From positions 25,154,535 through 25,218,534 of the forward strand of contig OY783203.1 in NCBI GenBank assembly GCA_963678705.1: a DNA stretch of 64,000 nt, in the 5' to 3' direction. Every line of letters starts with the position of its first letter. Position 1 is the first letter of the stretch. Positions 1 to 10,109 of the stretch are shown here, in pieces. This stretch comes from Panorpa germanica (taxonomy: Eukaryota; Arthropoda; Insecta; Mecoptera; Panorpidae). A program made the position numbers and the translations under genes. The notes below the pieces were generated by a model. The model made no database searches. It saw nothing but the letters and a program-made list of their open reading frames with translations, and was not told the origin of the DNA.

Positions 1-145
1 TAAAGCAATTGCTAGTCATGAGTTATTCGGATTCTGCTCCATCGAGACAAATCCAGTGCTTTCGGCAGTTCCAGAAAACAAAAAAAATGCACAAAATCGT
101 TTTGGAAGACCGTAAAGTCAAGTTGGTGAAATAACTGACGGTTTA

Positions 146-505
146 GGCCGTCCGCACATGCGTCGACAGATTGCAAACGCGAGCCATGAATCTGCCCGAA
201 CCGAATGAGAAAACTAATTGTGTTGTTAGTGAGAGAACGCACAAGCTCGAATGAAAAAAAACTGATTTGAAATTGGATTTGAGCGACTGTATTTCTAGGT
301 CGCAGGGCAATTACATTGCTTGCTTTTGATGGTGAACATCATAAGCAGAGATGTGCACAAATACTTTTCAAAAGTATTTAAATACACGCATATATGCCAC
401 GCATACCTCAGAATACGACACAATAAAATTCCCTATTATGCTATTGTTAAAAATTCTATAGAGTCACGAAACACGGCTCGACTGGCACCCGTGTGCAGAC
501 GGCCC
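146..505 (+). mobile_element. Family B MITE, copy B1 (PIF/Harbinger-like ends)
   Basis: Starts with GGCCGTCCGCAC behind TTA and ends with GTGTGCAGACGGCC before CTAA. Its interior matches the copies at 27.9, 35.8 and 40.6 kb, including a central CAAATACTTTTCAAAAGTA palindrome and a TTCTATAGAGTCACGAAAC block near the right end. It encodes nothing. The right end is less clean than in sister copies, with one extra base before the target site. The 3-bp TTA/TAA target fits PIF/Harbinger; the superfamily is inferred from the ends only. Confidence 0.75.
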
Positions 506-3500
506 TAAATATATCAGAAGGCAGGCCCTACTTTGCACGAACATTTGTTCGTGAGAATGCTCTGTTCGAAGTGAGTACCGCATATACTTATTCTTGACCA
601 AAAATAAAAACATGCGATATGTGAAACATGGAACCGGCAAAAAATGTTGAAGGGTTGGAGAAATGAAGCGTTTGCATGAATGTATCACTCTTAAAAAAGA
701 TTATGTTCATGAATTAAGTTGAATTTTACCTAAAAGTTGTTGTTTTATTAGTCATCCTACAAATTTATTGAATGATGTGATATTATTGTTGTTTCTTTAT
801 TATGGCAAAATAAAAAAGAAAGTGTTAACACACTTACTAAATTCGCTAAATTAAATCACATCGGCTAACAACATGCGTCAGAGCGAGATCACGATACTTG
901 TATGCATGACGCACAGGTGCGTCTGCGGCCTGCATACTGTTAAATATATATTTTTATTAATTTAATAAGAAACTATTCCTTATTGGCTAACGTTGATCCA
1001 TTTAAGCTTGGCATTATTTTCAAACGTTGATCCTTATAAGTAAATAATAACATTTTTTAATTTAAGACACAAATCATAAATTTTTCTATTGTCACTTAAC
1101 AAGACTTTAATAATAGATTTATTTAGAGATCATTCATAGTTTTCAGTTTTGCGACTCTATATTATAAATAAATGAAGCAATAAAAACTTATTTAATTTAC
1201 TTATTTCCCGTCCAACGTATTTTAAAAACAGTTGTTTTCGCGGACTAATCACACGTGGTTAGCGCATTCGCCGGTTTTCATATTCCCTATCAGAATTTTA
1301 GTTTACAATTTGATTTCTGCTTTTGTTTGTTTACGATAACTGTCTTACTCTGGTCTACTATCAAGACTAGTTCTTCAGTGTTGGCATTGCATTGCAATGT
1401 AAGAACTTGCTAAGAAGTTTTAGCGTTCTTCTAGTTTAAATAGTACCATATAGATGTATATACATACACATTTTTGTATATAAAATATGTAAAATCACTA
1501 GTCGGACTCGTTCGTATAGTTTCGTAGACTCTCTAACCCAGCGCTTATATGTGTTCGGCTCCCTTCGTATCCCCTTCTTCAGTATGTTTCAAAACTTCAT
1601 ATTGAGCGCATCGTGTCTGTCGTGTATTTGATCAAACCGTCATGTGCATAAAAATGTTTACTATTATGAATTAATAAATACTCAATAAAATTGATAAATT
1701 TACTATGAACTTGTTTTTAATTTATTTGTGTTTTTAAAATATTATTTATTTAATTTTTAGTTAGTTTTAGTTATTGTGTAGTTCAACAAAACTTTCACAA
1801 ATGATTGTTTTTTTTCTTGTTTAATTTAATTTTAACTAGAAGAAGTGGTTTGTGTTTTTATGTTTTGTGTTTTTCTTATAATTTTGGATTAACTATGAAA
1901 GGTAAGTCAGATTGTATACATTTACTTAGTTTGTAATTGTTATTCCTTCGTCTGTGTGCTTGGATTCCTCGAATGCTTCAACTTTCAATACAAGGCCGTC
2001 GGCTTTTTGAAATGCAGGCACAGTTATTCAAGATTTTTTTTTATATTTAGTACAATAAAAGTTACAGAACCTTTTAAAATATTTGATTCTTTGCAATATA
2101 TGTTCAAATATTGTTGAAAAATGGTGTAAATGTTAATTTGAACTACAAGTCGTTCAAATATGTATCTGATCAAAGATGTTAACTTGTCGCTGTCTACATT
2201 TATACGTATTCTCATTGTTTAAATGAGCGATATCAACAATATAATGTATATGTCATCAATGCAAAAGAACTTGAAGGTATGACTAGTTGTTGAACCTGTC
2301 CATGGCTATGCATATGGCTATTTATTTCTTGCTATAGTTGTATATATAATACAAGGAATAAAAATTACGTTTTATTTAGAGTTTAATATTTATTCTATAT
2401 GTACATGGTAAAAAGTAACGTTTGTAATTATATTCACGAAATAAATTAAGAACCTGATGAACATTTTCGATATTAAGTTAATAATAATATACGCTATAAC
2501 CTGTTGCTTCATAGACATTCCAAAGCGGATACCCAATTGTATGAGCCCTGCGCTTGGAATTTCTATAATAGATTTTAATGTGTAGAGAAGAGTACTAGGT
2601 TTTAAAATATTTATCTTAACTTTATTTGTGCCTGAGTATCCGGTGTTTATACGAGCTATGGACATAAAACACGAAACAAACGTTGTTATTGTCATCGCTT
2701 AACGTTAACAGTACTGTGCAGTGTTTTCCGTGTTTGTTATCTTATATCATTGCACATTTGCTGTCAGATAAGTTTTTTTTGTGAGGAAACCATTAAAATA
2801 TAATTACTCTGAGTTATCTTCTATTGCAAATAGTATTTTACCGGTTGTTTTGTGCGTGAGATTTCTATTTAAATATGTCTTGTGTTTAAATTTCCATTTT
2901 CAGATTATATTGCTATAACGGATTTAGTATTTGTATTATTCACTATCCAGTAGATCAGCTGCGAAGCGACCAGCATGATCTCCCAACTGTGATTGACAGT
3001 CATTTTTTTTTGGCCATACGAAATAATAACTCAAAAAACATCCTAATCAAACAAGAAGAAGCAGAATTTTTACTTGATATAAATGTTGTAGATTATAGAA
3101 ATTGTGACTTAATAGAGTTCCAATTGTTTTGAATCGTTGGACAAAATAGCTTGAATATTTTTTATTTTATCTTTAAAGTTTATTTATTCAATATAATACA
3201 CATATCATATTTATAATTGTACGCGTTTACTTCATACAAATACATTCAATGAATGTGTTTTAATGTAATTGTCTTGTTTAGTTTTATGAAATCTGTAGAA
3301 TTTCTTTATAGTGTTATTACGAACGGATACATTTTAGGATAACACTCAAAGAAAAGTTCACCGAGCCCTGTATTACCTCAAGTTTATACTTTTTAAAATA
3401 GACAGCGTTTTTACGCCCTAAAACTACTCATTATTATCCTTGCAATAACTGAGATAAATGTTTAATGATTTCGACTAGGACACAAGTTATAAATTCATAA

Positions 3501-4241
3501 TTCTCACTAATTTAAAGTAAGTAAAATATCTTCAAAAAAGTCAATAGGATACTTGAATAATGAGTTGTTTTATGTCTTCTATCTGAATAGCTTTCCATTG
3601 TATGGTAAGCTCAACATGTATAACACACATACTCGTATAAGTGCATTTTATTTCCATTAAACAATTTCAATTTAAATTGGTCATATAATTTATATAGATT
3701 AATTCAATTAATTCCTTTATGTGTGGCATGACCGCATGATACATACACTCATCTGACAACATCCTACAGAACTGGGAGGTACAATAGTAGATATTATGTC
3801 AAATACTCGCAGTTATTTTGATACTACTGTACCATCATTTATGTACAATAAGCCACCATCATTGTGTAGATAGAAGAAATTTCTTTTAAATTTTTTTTTA
3901 TATCAAGTAAATATGAAATTCAAATAATCCCGGAGTCATGGTTCATAGCGACTTATAATACCGCTATTATATTCTATTATTGACTGTTGTAGATCTACAT
4001 GTTTATTTTAACAATATGATATTTATTTTATATCAGGAAGCACAATTCGTACTGGGGTCTCAATTGAAGCCTTTGTGCAATCTACAGGATTATGTTCACA
4101 GAACACTTTTATATTATGTTTTGTAGATCACGAACAGGGTTGAATTATTTCTAGTTGGGGAAATACTGACTTTACCTCCTAGAATGTCTCTAATTTATTT
4201 ATATCCTGCCAAAATGAATAGAGTCACCAGTAAAAGAATTA
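506..4241. other. Non-coding AT-rich stretch with weak exon signals
   Basis: No recognisable gene. ATGAAAG directly followed by the donor GTAAGT lies at 1895-1907. A 101-codon minus-strand frame at 2390-2695 is hydrophobic and unrecognised, and could be chance. An open frame at 2904-3132 follows a 3' splice site (TTTCCATTTTCAG), and a shorter one at 4037-4143 follows TATTTTATATCAG. About 752-785 and 53326-53359 share a roughly 30-bp repeat around CATCCTACAAATTTATTGA. Confidence 0.5.
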
Positions 4242-4378
4242 GGCCTATATTCCATTGACGAATAATTCCGCGTAGAAATAAAACGCGAATCCTTTTGAAA
4301 ACGCGAAAACTGCTGCGTTTGTATATGGAATTAAAATCGTGAGGAAAAAGTCGCGAGTAATTATTCCGCAGTGGGATC
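4242..4378. mobile_element. Family H MITE, 137 bp
   Basis: The left end GGCCTATATTCCATTGACG and the inverse of the right end (GATCCCACTGCGGAATAATT) are diverged inverted repeats that share GGAATAATT-like cores. TTA lies on both sides as the likely target duplication. The same end sequence, better kept, begins at 63958 at the window edge. The TTA site and GGCC tip resemble family B, so a PIF/Harbinger origin is likely but inferred. Confidence 0.55.
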
Positions 4379-4896
4379 TTAGAATTAGTACCGGAAATTC
4401 GCCGATGTTAATAAAATGAAAAAAAAAACAGTATTAAGTCGTCATCTGTACGTTTTAGTGAATTCCCACATATGTTAGCTGTTACATGATATTACGTGTT
4501 CTATACTATTACAACCGTGACAGGCATCAGATTCAAATATTTTAGGTCACTTTTGCTTTTTTTACTGGTTTACTGATAGTCACGTCTATGAATCCTCAGG
4601 CCTCGTATATTTTGGAGCCGTTTCCCCAAATATTTATATATCCTTTGTTTATCCGATTATATACGTTTCCTTTTATCAGATTATATATTTTTGTATTTGG
4701 ATAGGCATCCACAAATTTATTTGTTAGAGGTGATTCTTTCGTAAATATTTAATTCGAAGTGTATATTTTACTGATTTGGTTGGTTGGTCGAATTAAATAT
4801 GGCTGCTTTGTTCGAATTTTGCAAAAGTATACGCAGTTAATAAATCTGTTGTTATTTAGAGTAATACTAAAATGTAAATAGTAAAAAATGGTAAAG
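4379..4896. other. Spacer before the copia/MITE nest
   Basis: AT-rich with no reading frame of note. Two near-repeats of a TTATC..ATTATATA motif lie at about 4645-4690. Nothing else is recognised. Confidence 0.5.
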
Positions 4897-4955
4897 TAAA
4901 GTATTATTCCCACTCACTGCTTTATTTTAACTTTGTATTTTGTATTTGATTTTAT
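4897..4955 (+). mobile_element. Family A MITE, left end only, cut by copia
   Basis: TAAAGTATTATTCCCACTCA matches the left ends of the family A copies at 19847, 25769 and 48095, including the TAA target site and the following TTTTAACTTTGTATTT region. The copia LTR begins directly after 59 bases of it. The rest of the MITE is not found beyond the copia 3' LTR. Confidence 0.8.
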
Positions 4956-5075
4956 TGTAATAGGTATCAAAATATCACTACCTTGTAACTAGTAACGCCA
5001 TCTGTAATCTGTTGTGTAAAAACTTTTTTCTTATGTCAAATATAGTCTGTTGCGAACTGCTAACGTGTCTTTATA
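4956..5075 (+). repeat. 5' LTR of copia element
   Basis: 120 bp, starting TGTAATAGG and ending GTGTCTTTATA. It is almost identical to 9132-9250. The right border is fixed by the adjoining primer-binding site and the left border by the polypurine tract in front of the 3' copy. It is short for an LTR, though copia LTRs are often short. The promoter and polyadenylation signals should lie here; no clear TATA box is seen. Confidence 0.9.
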
Positions 5076-5085
5076 GGTTATGGGC
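5076..5085 (+). promoter_or_regulatory. Primer-binding site (half initiator tRNA-Met)
   Basis: GGTTATGGGC follows the LTR directly. It is complementary to the anticodon region of insect initiator tRNA-Met. Drosophila copia is known to prime from a 39-nt 5' half of that tRNA cut in the anticodon loop, which gives the same sequence at the same place. Minus-strand cDNA synthesis would start here. Confidence 0.85.
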
Positions 5086-5155
5086 AAATTTACCGGTTTA
5101 TCAGTTTTTTTATAGTATAAAATAGATAAATTGTTACGTTTTTTTTCGCGGAAAC

Positions 5156-8100
5156 ATGACTACGAACTATATTGCGAGTGTGCCAAAGCTAAAAGGCAGA
5201 GAGAATTACGATGAGTGGTGTTTCGCGGCCGAAAACTTGTTGGTACTAGAAGGGATGGAAAAGTACATCAAACCTAGTGCAGACTTCGAAGTTAAGCCAG
5301 TGGACGACTCCAAAACGAAGGCAAAGCTAATTTTAACCATCGATCCAGCATTGTACGTGCATATAAGGAATACCAGGAGCTCGGCAGAATTATGGACAAA
5401 ATTGAAAGCCATGTTCGATGACTCCGGTTTCTCAAGAAAAATAACCTTACTTCGACATTTGATTTCGATAAGACTTGAAAACTGTGATTCGATGACTACC
5501 TATGTCACACAAATGATCGAAACGGCTCAAAAGTTAAATGGCACTGGATTTACAATAACAGATGAATGGGTCGGATCATTATTATTAGCAGGTTTGACTG
5601 ATCGCTATTCTCCAATGATAATGGCAATAGAACATTCTGGCATTTCGATAAGTGCGGATACTATAAAGTCGAAGTTACTCGACATGGAAGTAACCAGTGA
5701 TTTTGAAGGTGCAGCTGGCGGTACGGCGGCATTTGCAGCGAGAAATAAATATAATTCTGGCAGCAGCGGTAAACCAAAGAAATATGGCGGCAACCCAATG
5801 TCGAACAAAAAGACCGCGGCAGATACATCAGCAAAAACAATCACTTGTTTCAAATGTAAAGAGGATGGACATTATCGAAATCAGTGCCCAATGTTGAAGA
5901 AAAACACAAATAAATGCGTGTTTAACGTTGTTTTCCTAAACGGAAAGTATAACAAAAACGAATGGTACATTGACTCCGGCGCAAGTGCACACATAACAGC
6001 AAATAAAGATTGGGTAAAGAACATGAACACAACTCCATGTATACCAGAAATTGTTGTAGCAAATGAATCAAAAGTGCCAGTTGTTTGTTCCGGAGAAGTT
6101 GACATTATTTCTAAACTTGGATGCAATATAATAGTGAAAGATGTGTTGTGTGTGCCTAGCCTGACAACCAACCTATTGTCGGTTAGTGAGCTCATTCAGA
6201 ATGGCAATCATGTGATATTTACAAAGAAAAACTGTTATATTAGAGACAAGAACAATGTTTTGGTGGCGACAGCTGATTTATCTGATGGTGTTTATAAGTT
6301 GAGATTACAATCACAAAGTTGTATGTTGGCTACTACAGCTAGTGCAAAGTTATGGCACAGAAGACTGGCACATATAAACAGCCAAGACATGCACAGAATG
6401 AGAAATGGTATTGTTGATGGTTTGTCTTATGATAACTCACTTGACATAACCAAATCACAATGTACTACTTGTTGTGAGGGAAAACAAATGAGATTACCAT
6501 TTTCTCATGTGGGTGAGCGGAGTACAGAAACTTTACACAGAATCCACACAGATATTTGCGGCCCAATGGAAACAAGTTCTTTGAGTGGTGCTCGCTATTT
6601 CCTGTTATTTGTTGATGATTATAGTCGCATGACTTTTATTTATTTTCTGAAGCAAAAGAATGAAGCTTTGAACAGATTTAAAGAGTTCAAATCATTGGTT
6701 GAGAATCAACAGAGTAAGAAAATAAAGGTGATCAGGTCAGACAATGGACTAGAATTTTGTAACAAGGAATTTGAAGGCTATTTGAAGCAAGCTGGAATTA
6801 TACACCAGAAAACAAATTGTTATACACCTGAGCAAAATGGACTTTGTGAAAGGAGTAATCGTACAGTTGTTGAGAAAGCCAAATGTTTACTATATGATGC
6901 AAATTTAGATAAGAAATTTTGGGCGGAAGCAGCCAATACTGCTGTGTACTTGAAAAATAGATCGATTGCATCAGGATTGGATAAAACACCTTATGAGTTA
7001 TGGTATGGATCAAAACCAGACTTAAGTCACCTACGTTTGTTTGGAAGCAAAATTATGGTGCATGTACCCAAACAGAAACGTTTGAAATGGGACAAGAAAG
7101 CTACACAACATATTCTAGTTGGATATGGTGATGGTGTTAAAGGTTATCGTGTGTACAATCCTTCTAAGAACACTGTAATGATCAGTAGAGATATAATAGT
7201 GATAGAAGATGTAACACCTATCAAGGAAGTCAGTGAAGAGTCAGCTATTTGGATATCCAATGAAGAAAATCCTACCGACAATTTAGTGGAGGAAAGTAAA
7301 GATAAAGTGGGGGAGAGCAGAGATTCAGTGGGGGATCTGTCTAATAATGTTTCAGAAACAGATTTTTTAGATTGCTCTTCAGGTTCCTCATTACATACTG
7401 ATGACAATGAAACACTGACTGAAATAAACACTGAAGATGTTCCAGAACAAGCAGTATCAATACCTGAGCAAGTGCCAGATGTGCCAAGTAAGCGTCAGAG
7501 AAAGAAGCCTGAGCGCTATGGTATTAGCAACATATGTGTTTCCAGTACTGTTCCAGCATCGGAGGAGATTGTATTCTCAGAGGCTCTTGAAGGGCCTGAC
7601 CGGGAGCAGTGGAAGCAGGCAATGGCTGATGAATTACAGTCATTTGAGGACAGTGATGCGTGGCAGCTTGTGGACCATCCAGGTGATGTGACAATAGTGA
7701 AGTGTAGGTGGGTGCTAAATAAAAAGTATGATTTTGAAAACAATGTAAGGTATAGGGCTCGATTAGTGGCAAAAGGTTTCTCGCAGAAACCAGGTGTTGA
7801 TTATACAGATACTTTTTCACCGGTAGTGCGGCATTCTACTCTAAGATTGTTGTTTGCACTTAGTGTTCAAATGAAAATGAGTATAACACATCTAGATGTA
7901 ACCACTGCTTTCCTTAATGGTTTTTTGAAAGAAAATATTTATATGTCATTACCTGAAGGTTTTGTAAACAAAAGTGGGGGAAAGGTCTTAAAATTAAATA
8001 AAGCCATTTATGGGCTAAAACAGTCTTCCCTGGCATGGTATGAAAGAGTTAAAGAAGTTTTGAGTAGATTAGATTTCAAAAATAGTCAATATGAACCATG

Positions 8101-9094
8101 TTTGTTTACAAAAATAACTGGTAAAATTAAAGTGATAGTGGCCCTGTATGTGGATGATTTTTTGATTTTTTCAAACAATGATTTTGAAACAAATAAATTA
8201 AAAAGTGTATTAGGTTCAGAATTTAAGTTAAAAGACTTGGGACCTGTAAGACAATATTTAGGCATGAGAATAAATTTAGATAAAAATAAAAATGTTATTA
8301 CTGTAGATCAACAACAATATATTGAACAGTTAGTTTCTAAATTTCAAATGTCTGATTGTAAGACACAAAGTACTCCGATTGAGCCTAAATTGAATTTAGA
8401 TAAGTCATCTGATAAATGTTTACCTGATGTTCCTTATCAAAAACTTATTGGAAGTCTGATGTATCTGGCAGTATTAACAAGACCAGATATTGCTTACTGT
8501 GTTAGCTATCTCAGTCAATTTAATAGTTGTTATAGTCACATACATTGGAATTATTGTAAACGTGTATTAAGATATTTACTGCATACTAAAAGTTATTGTT
8601 TAAAATATACCAATAATAACAATAGTAATTTACAAGGTTTTGTAGACAGTGATTGGGCAAGTGATGCTCTAGATAGAAAATCCTATACTGGATTTTGCTT
8701 TATGTTGTCAGGGTCTGCCATTTCCTGGCAAAGTAGGAAGCAGAAAACGGTTTCATTATCCAGTACTGAGGCGGAATACACTGCTCTTTCTGAAGCTTCA
8801 AGAGAAGCTATTTATCTAAGAAATTTAATGCATGAAATTACTGATGTATTTAATGTAATTGATTTGTATTGTGATAACCAAAGTGCATTGAAGTTAGCTT
8901 CGAGTAGTCAGAGTCATAATAGATCCAAGCATATAGATGTGCGTTGTCATTTTATTAGAGATGTTGTAAAGAACAACTTTGTAAAAGTTAAGTACATTCC
9001 TACTGAAGAAATGCCTGCAGATATTTTAACAAAAGGTCTTTGTCATCTGAAACATTATAAGTTTATGAATTTACTTGGCATTGTTTCTGTGTAA
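5156..9094 (+). CDS. Gag-Pol polyprotein of Ty1/copia retrotransposon
   Basis: One frame of 1312 codons. In order: a copia-type Gag region (about residues 10-210); a CCHC zinc knuckle CFKCKEDGHYRNQC (about 231-244) for RNA packaging; an aspartic protease with DSGASAH (about 273); the pre-integrase HHCC finger from LWHRRLAH (about 398-440); the integrase core with HTD, RSDNGLEF and PEQNGLCERS (about 463-565); reverse transcriptase from WVLNKKYD (about 852) with the YVDD catalytic box (about 998); and RNase H with SDWASD, SSTEAEY and YCDNQSAL (about 1165-1245), ending in the ADILTKGL motif typical of copia. Gag and Pol share one frame, as in Drosophila copia, where the Gag-only product comes from splicing. 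The start at 5156 is the first ATG after the primer site and opens the Gag domain. It is a retroelement gene, not a host gene. Confidence 0.95.
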   Translation: MTTNYIASVPKLKGRENYDEWCFAAENLLVLEGMEKYIKPSADFEVKPVDDSKTKAKLILTIDPALYVHIRNTRSSAELWTKLKAMFDDSGFSRKITLLRHLISIRLENCDSMTTYVTQMIETAQKLNGTGFTITDEWVGSLLLAGLTDRYSPMIMAIEHSGISISADTIKSKLLDMEVTSDFEGAAGGTAAFAARNKYNSGSSGKPKKYGGNPMSNKKTAADTSAKTITCFKCKEDGHYRNQCPMLKKNTNKCVFNVVFLNGKYNKNEWYIDSGASAHITANKDWVKNMNTTPCIPEIVVANESKVPVVCSGEVDIISKLGCNIIVKDVLCVPSLTTNLLSVSELIQNGNHVIFTKKNCYIRDKNNVLVATADLSDGVYKLRLQSQSCMLATTASAKLWHRRLAHINSQDMHRMRNGIVDGLSYDNSLDITKSQCTTCCEGKQMRLPFSHVGERSTETLHRIHTDICGPMETSSLSGARYFLLFVDDYSRMTFIYFLKQKNEALNRFKEFKSLVENQQSKKIKVIRSDNGLEFCNKEFEGYLKQAGIIHQKTNCYTPEQNGLCERSNRTVVEKAKCLLYDANLDKKFWAEAANTAVYLKNRSIASGLDKTPYELWYGSKPDLSHLRLFGSKIMVHVPKQKRLKWDKKATQHILVGYGDGVKGYRVYNPSKNTVMISRDIIVIEDVTPIKEVSEESAIWISNEENPTDNLVEESKDKVGESRDSVGDLSNNVSETDFLDCSSGSSLHTDDNETLTEINTEDVPEQAVSIPEQVPDVPSKRQRKKPERYGISNICVSSTVPASEEIVFSEALEGPDREQWKQAMADELQSFEDSDAWQLVDHPGDVTIVKCRWVLNKKYDFENNVRYRARLVAKGFSQKPGVDYTDTFSPVVRHSTLRLLFALSVQMKMSITHLDVTTAFLNGFLKENIYMSLPEGFVNKSGGKVLKLNKAIYGLKQSSLAWYERVKEVLSRLDFKNSQYEPCLFTKITGKIKVIVALYVDDFLIFSNNDFETNKLKSVLGSEFKLKDLGPVRQYLGMRINLDKNKNVITVDQQQYIEQLVSKFQMSDCKTQSTPIEPKLNLDKSSDKCLPDVPYQKLIGSLMYLAVLTRPDIAYCVSYLSQFNSCYSHIHWNYCKRVLRYLLHTKSYCLKYTNNNNSNLQGFVDSDWASDALDRKSYTGFCFMLSGSAISWQSRKQKTVSLSSTEAEYTALSEASREAIYLRNLMHEITDVFNVIDLYCDNQSALKLASSSQSHNRSKHIDVRCHFIRDVVKNNFVKVKYIPTEEMPADILTKGLCHLKHYKFMNLLGIVSV

Positions 9095-9119
9095 TCATGT
9101 GTACTTAGATTATTCTGAT

Positions 9120-9131
9120 AAGTGGGGGTAT
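9120..9131 (+). promoter_or_regulatory. Polypurine tract of copia element
   Basis: AAGTGGGGGTAT lies right before the 3' LTR. A purine run of this AGTGGGGG type is the usual plus-strand primer in copia elements. Confidence 0.8.
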
Positions 9132-9245
9132 TGTAATAGGTATCAAAATATCACTACTTTGTAACTAGTAACGCCATCTGTAATCTGTTGTGTAAAAACT
9201 TTTTCTTATGTAAAATATAGTCTGTTGCGAACTGCTAACGTGTCT

Positions 9246-9250
<5 letters not shown>
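9132..9250 (+). repeat. 3' LTR of copia element
   Basis: 119 bp, almost identical to the 5' LTR. It stops at CTTTATA, exactly where the 5' copy meets the primer-binding site, so it appears complete. A run of T follows at once. Confidence 0.9.

Positions 9251-9322
<72 letters not shown>
9251..9322. repeat. Poly-T run, 72 bases
   Basis: An unbroken run of T directly after the copia 3' LTR. It may be the A-tail of a LINE or SINE inserted on the minus strand, an expanded homopolymer, or an assembly join. Sequence to its right is not the missing part of the family A MITE that lies left of copia. Confidence 0.9.
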
Positions 9323-9326
<4 letters not shown>

Positions 9327-9899
9327 TAAATTAAATTTCAAAATGGAAAAAGCATGGAATTAGAACAATTGATTATAAAGAATAGAGAAGATAACAACTA
9401 TGGAGAAATATAATTAAGTTCAGTAAAAAAGTACATTGTAATTTCTAATCTGTGTAATCACTGTGTGTGTAATATAATTGTTAATTACAAACTAAAAATA
9501 TAACTATTAATAATTGTAGTAATTAAAATAACTAATGCTTTAAAGTAATAAAAGTGCTTGAAAGTGCTTGATAGTAGTGTGGCAAGCGACGTACTCCGCG
9601 ATCAGCGCCGTATTTTCTGATTTTAATTGTCTTCAAGAAATCAAATCTATTACTTGTAAATGATCTGAATTCAATTATATTTCATCGGAGGTAAAAATAA
9701 AAGAGGTAAAATATGAACTGGTTTATTAAAAAGAGCAATTTATGACGGTCACTTACGAAACAATATACATAAGTGCGACGTTAAATAGTATAAAGTATCA
9801 CTTGTTAATGATGAGACTGCATCATTTTTTGTCTGTGTGATTCCTGGTTCCGTATCGTTAGTGCGTAACATTATTTATATGCAACATTATGTATGTATA
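9323..9899. other. Unassigned AT-rich stretch
   Basis: No reading frame or repeat partner recognised. It does not continue family A MITE sequence, which would be expected if copia were a simple insertion. Confidence 0.5.
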
Positions 9900-10109
9900 G
9901 TTCAAATTGCCAGAGTTCGGCGTTGACTTCTGCTTAAAACAAGTTGTGCCATATAAATATATGATACAATGGAAAAACACTGTCTCACAAATTTCTTTAT
10001 AATGTATACTGAAACGAATAAGAAAAAATTCACTATTGTATCGTAGGTTTGTACGGTTCTTGTAACATCTTTTAAGCATGAGTCATCGGCGAATTCTCGC
10101 AATTTCAGC
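9900..10109 (+). mobile_element. Family C MITE, copy C1
   Basis: About 210 bp, with imperfect inverted ends of about 40 bp: GTTCAAATTGCCAGAGTTCG at the left and its near-inverse (CGAATTCTCGCAATTTCAGC) at the right, flanked by TA on both sides. The interior matches 34303-34504. The TA target site suggests a Tc1/mariner-type origin; there is no coding capacity. Confidence 0.7.

Larger units (their letters stand above)
4956..9250 (+). mobile_element. Ty1/copia LTR retrotransposon, looks whole
   Basis: A 4.3-kb element with 5' LTR (4956-5075), primer-binding site, one long Gag-Pol frame, polypurine tract and 3' LTR (9132-9250). The LTRs differ at about three places in 120, so the insertion is young. 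The coding frame is uninterrupted, so the element looks whole. It lies in the left end of a family A MITE. The domain order protease, integrase, RT, RNase H is diagnostic of the copia superfamily. No target duplication can be seen because a long T run abuts the 3' LTR. Confidence 0.95.

Noticed and set aside
2390-2695. 101-residue membrane protein on the minus strand
   Set aside because: Hydrophobic but unrecognised; frames of this size are expected by chance in a 64-kb AT-rich window. Kept only as a note.
5206-7820. Overlapping antisense genes in the copia region
   Set aside because: They are shadow frames of the Gag-Pol coding sequence.
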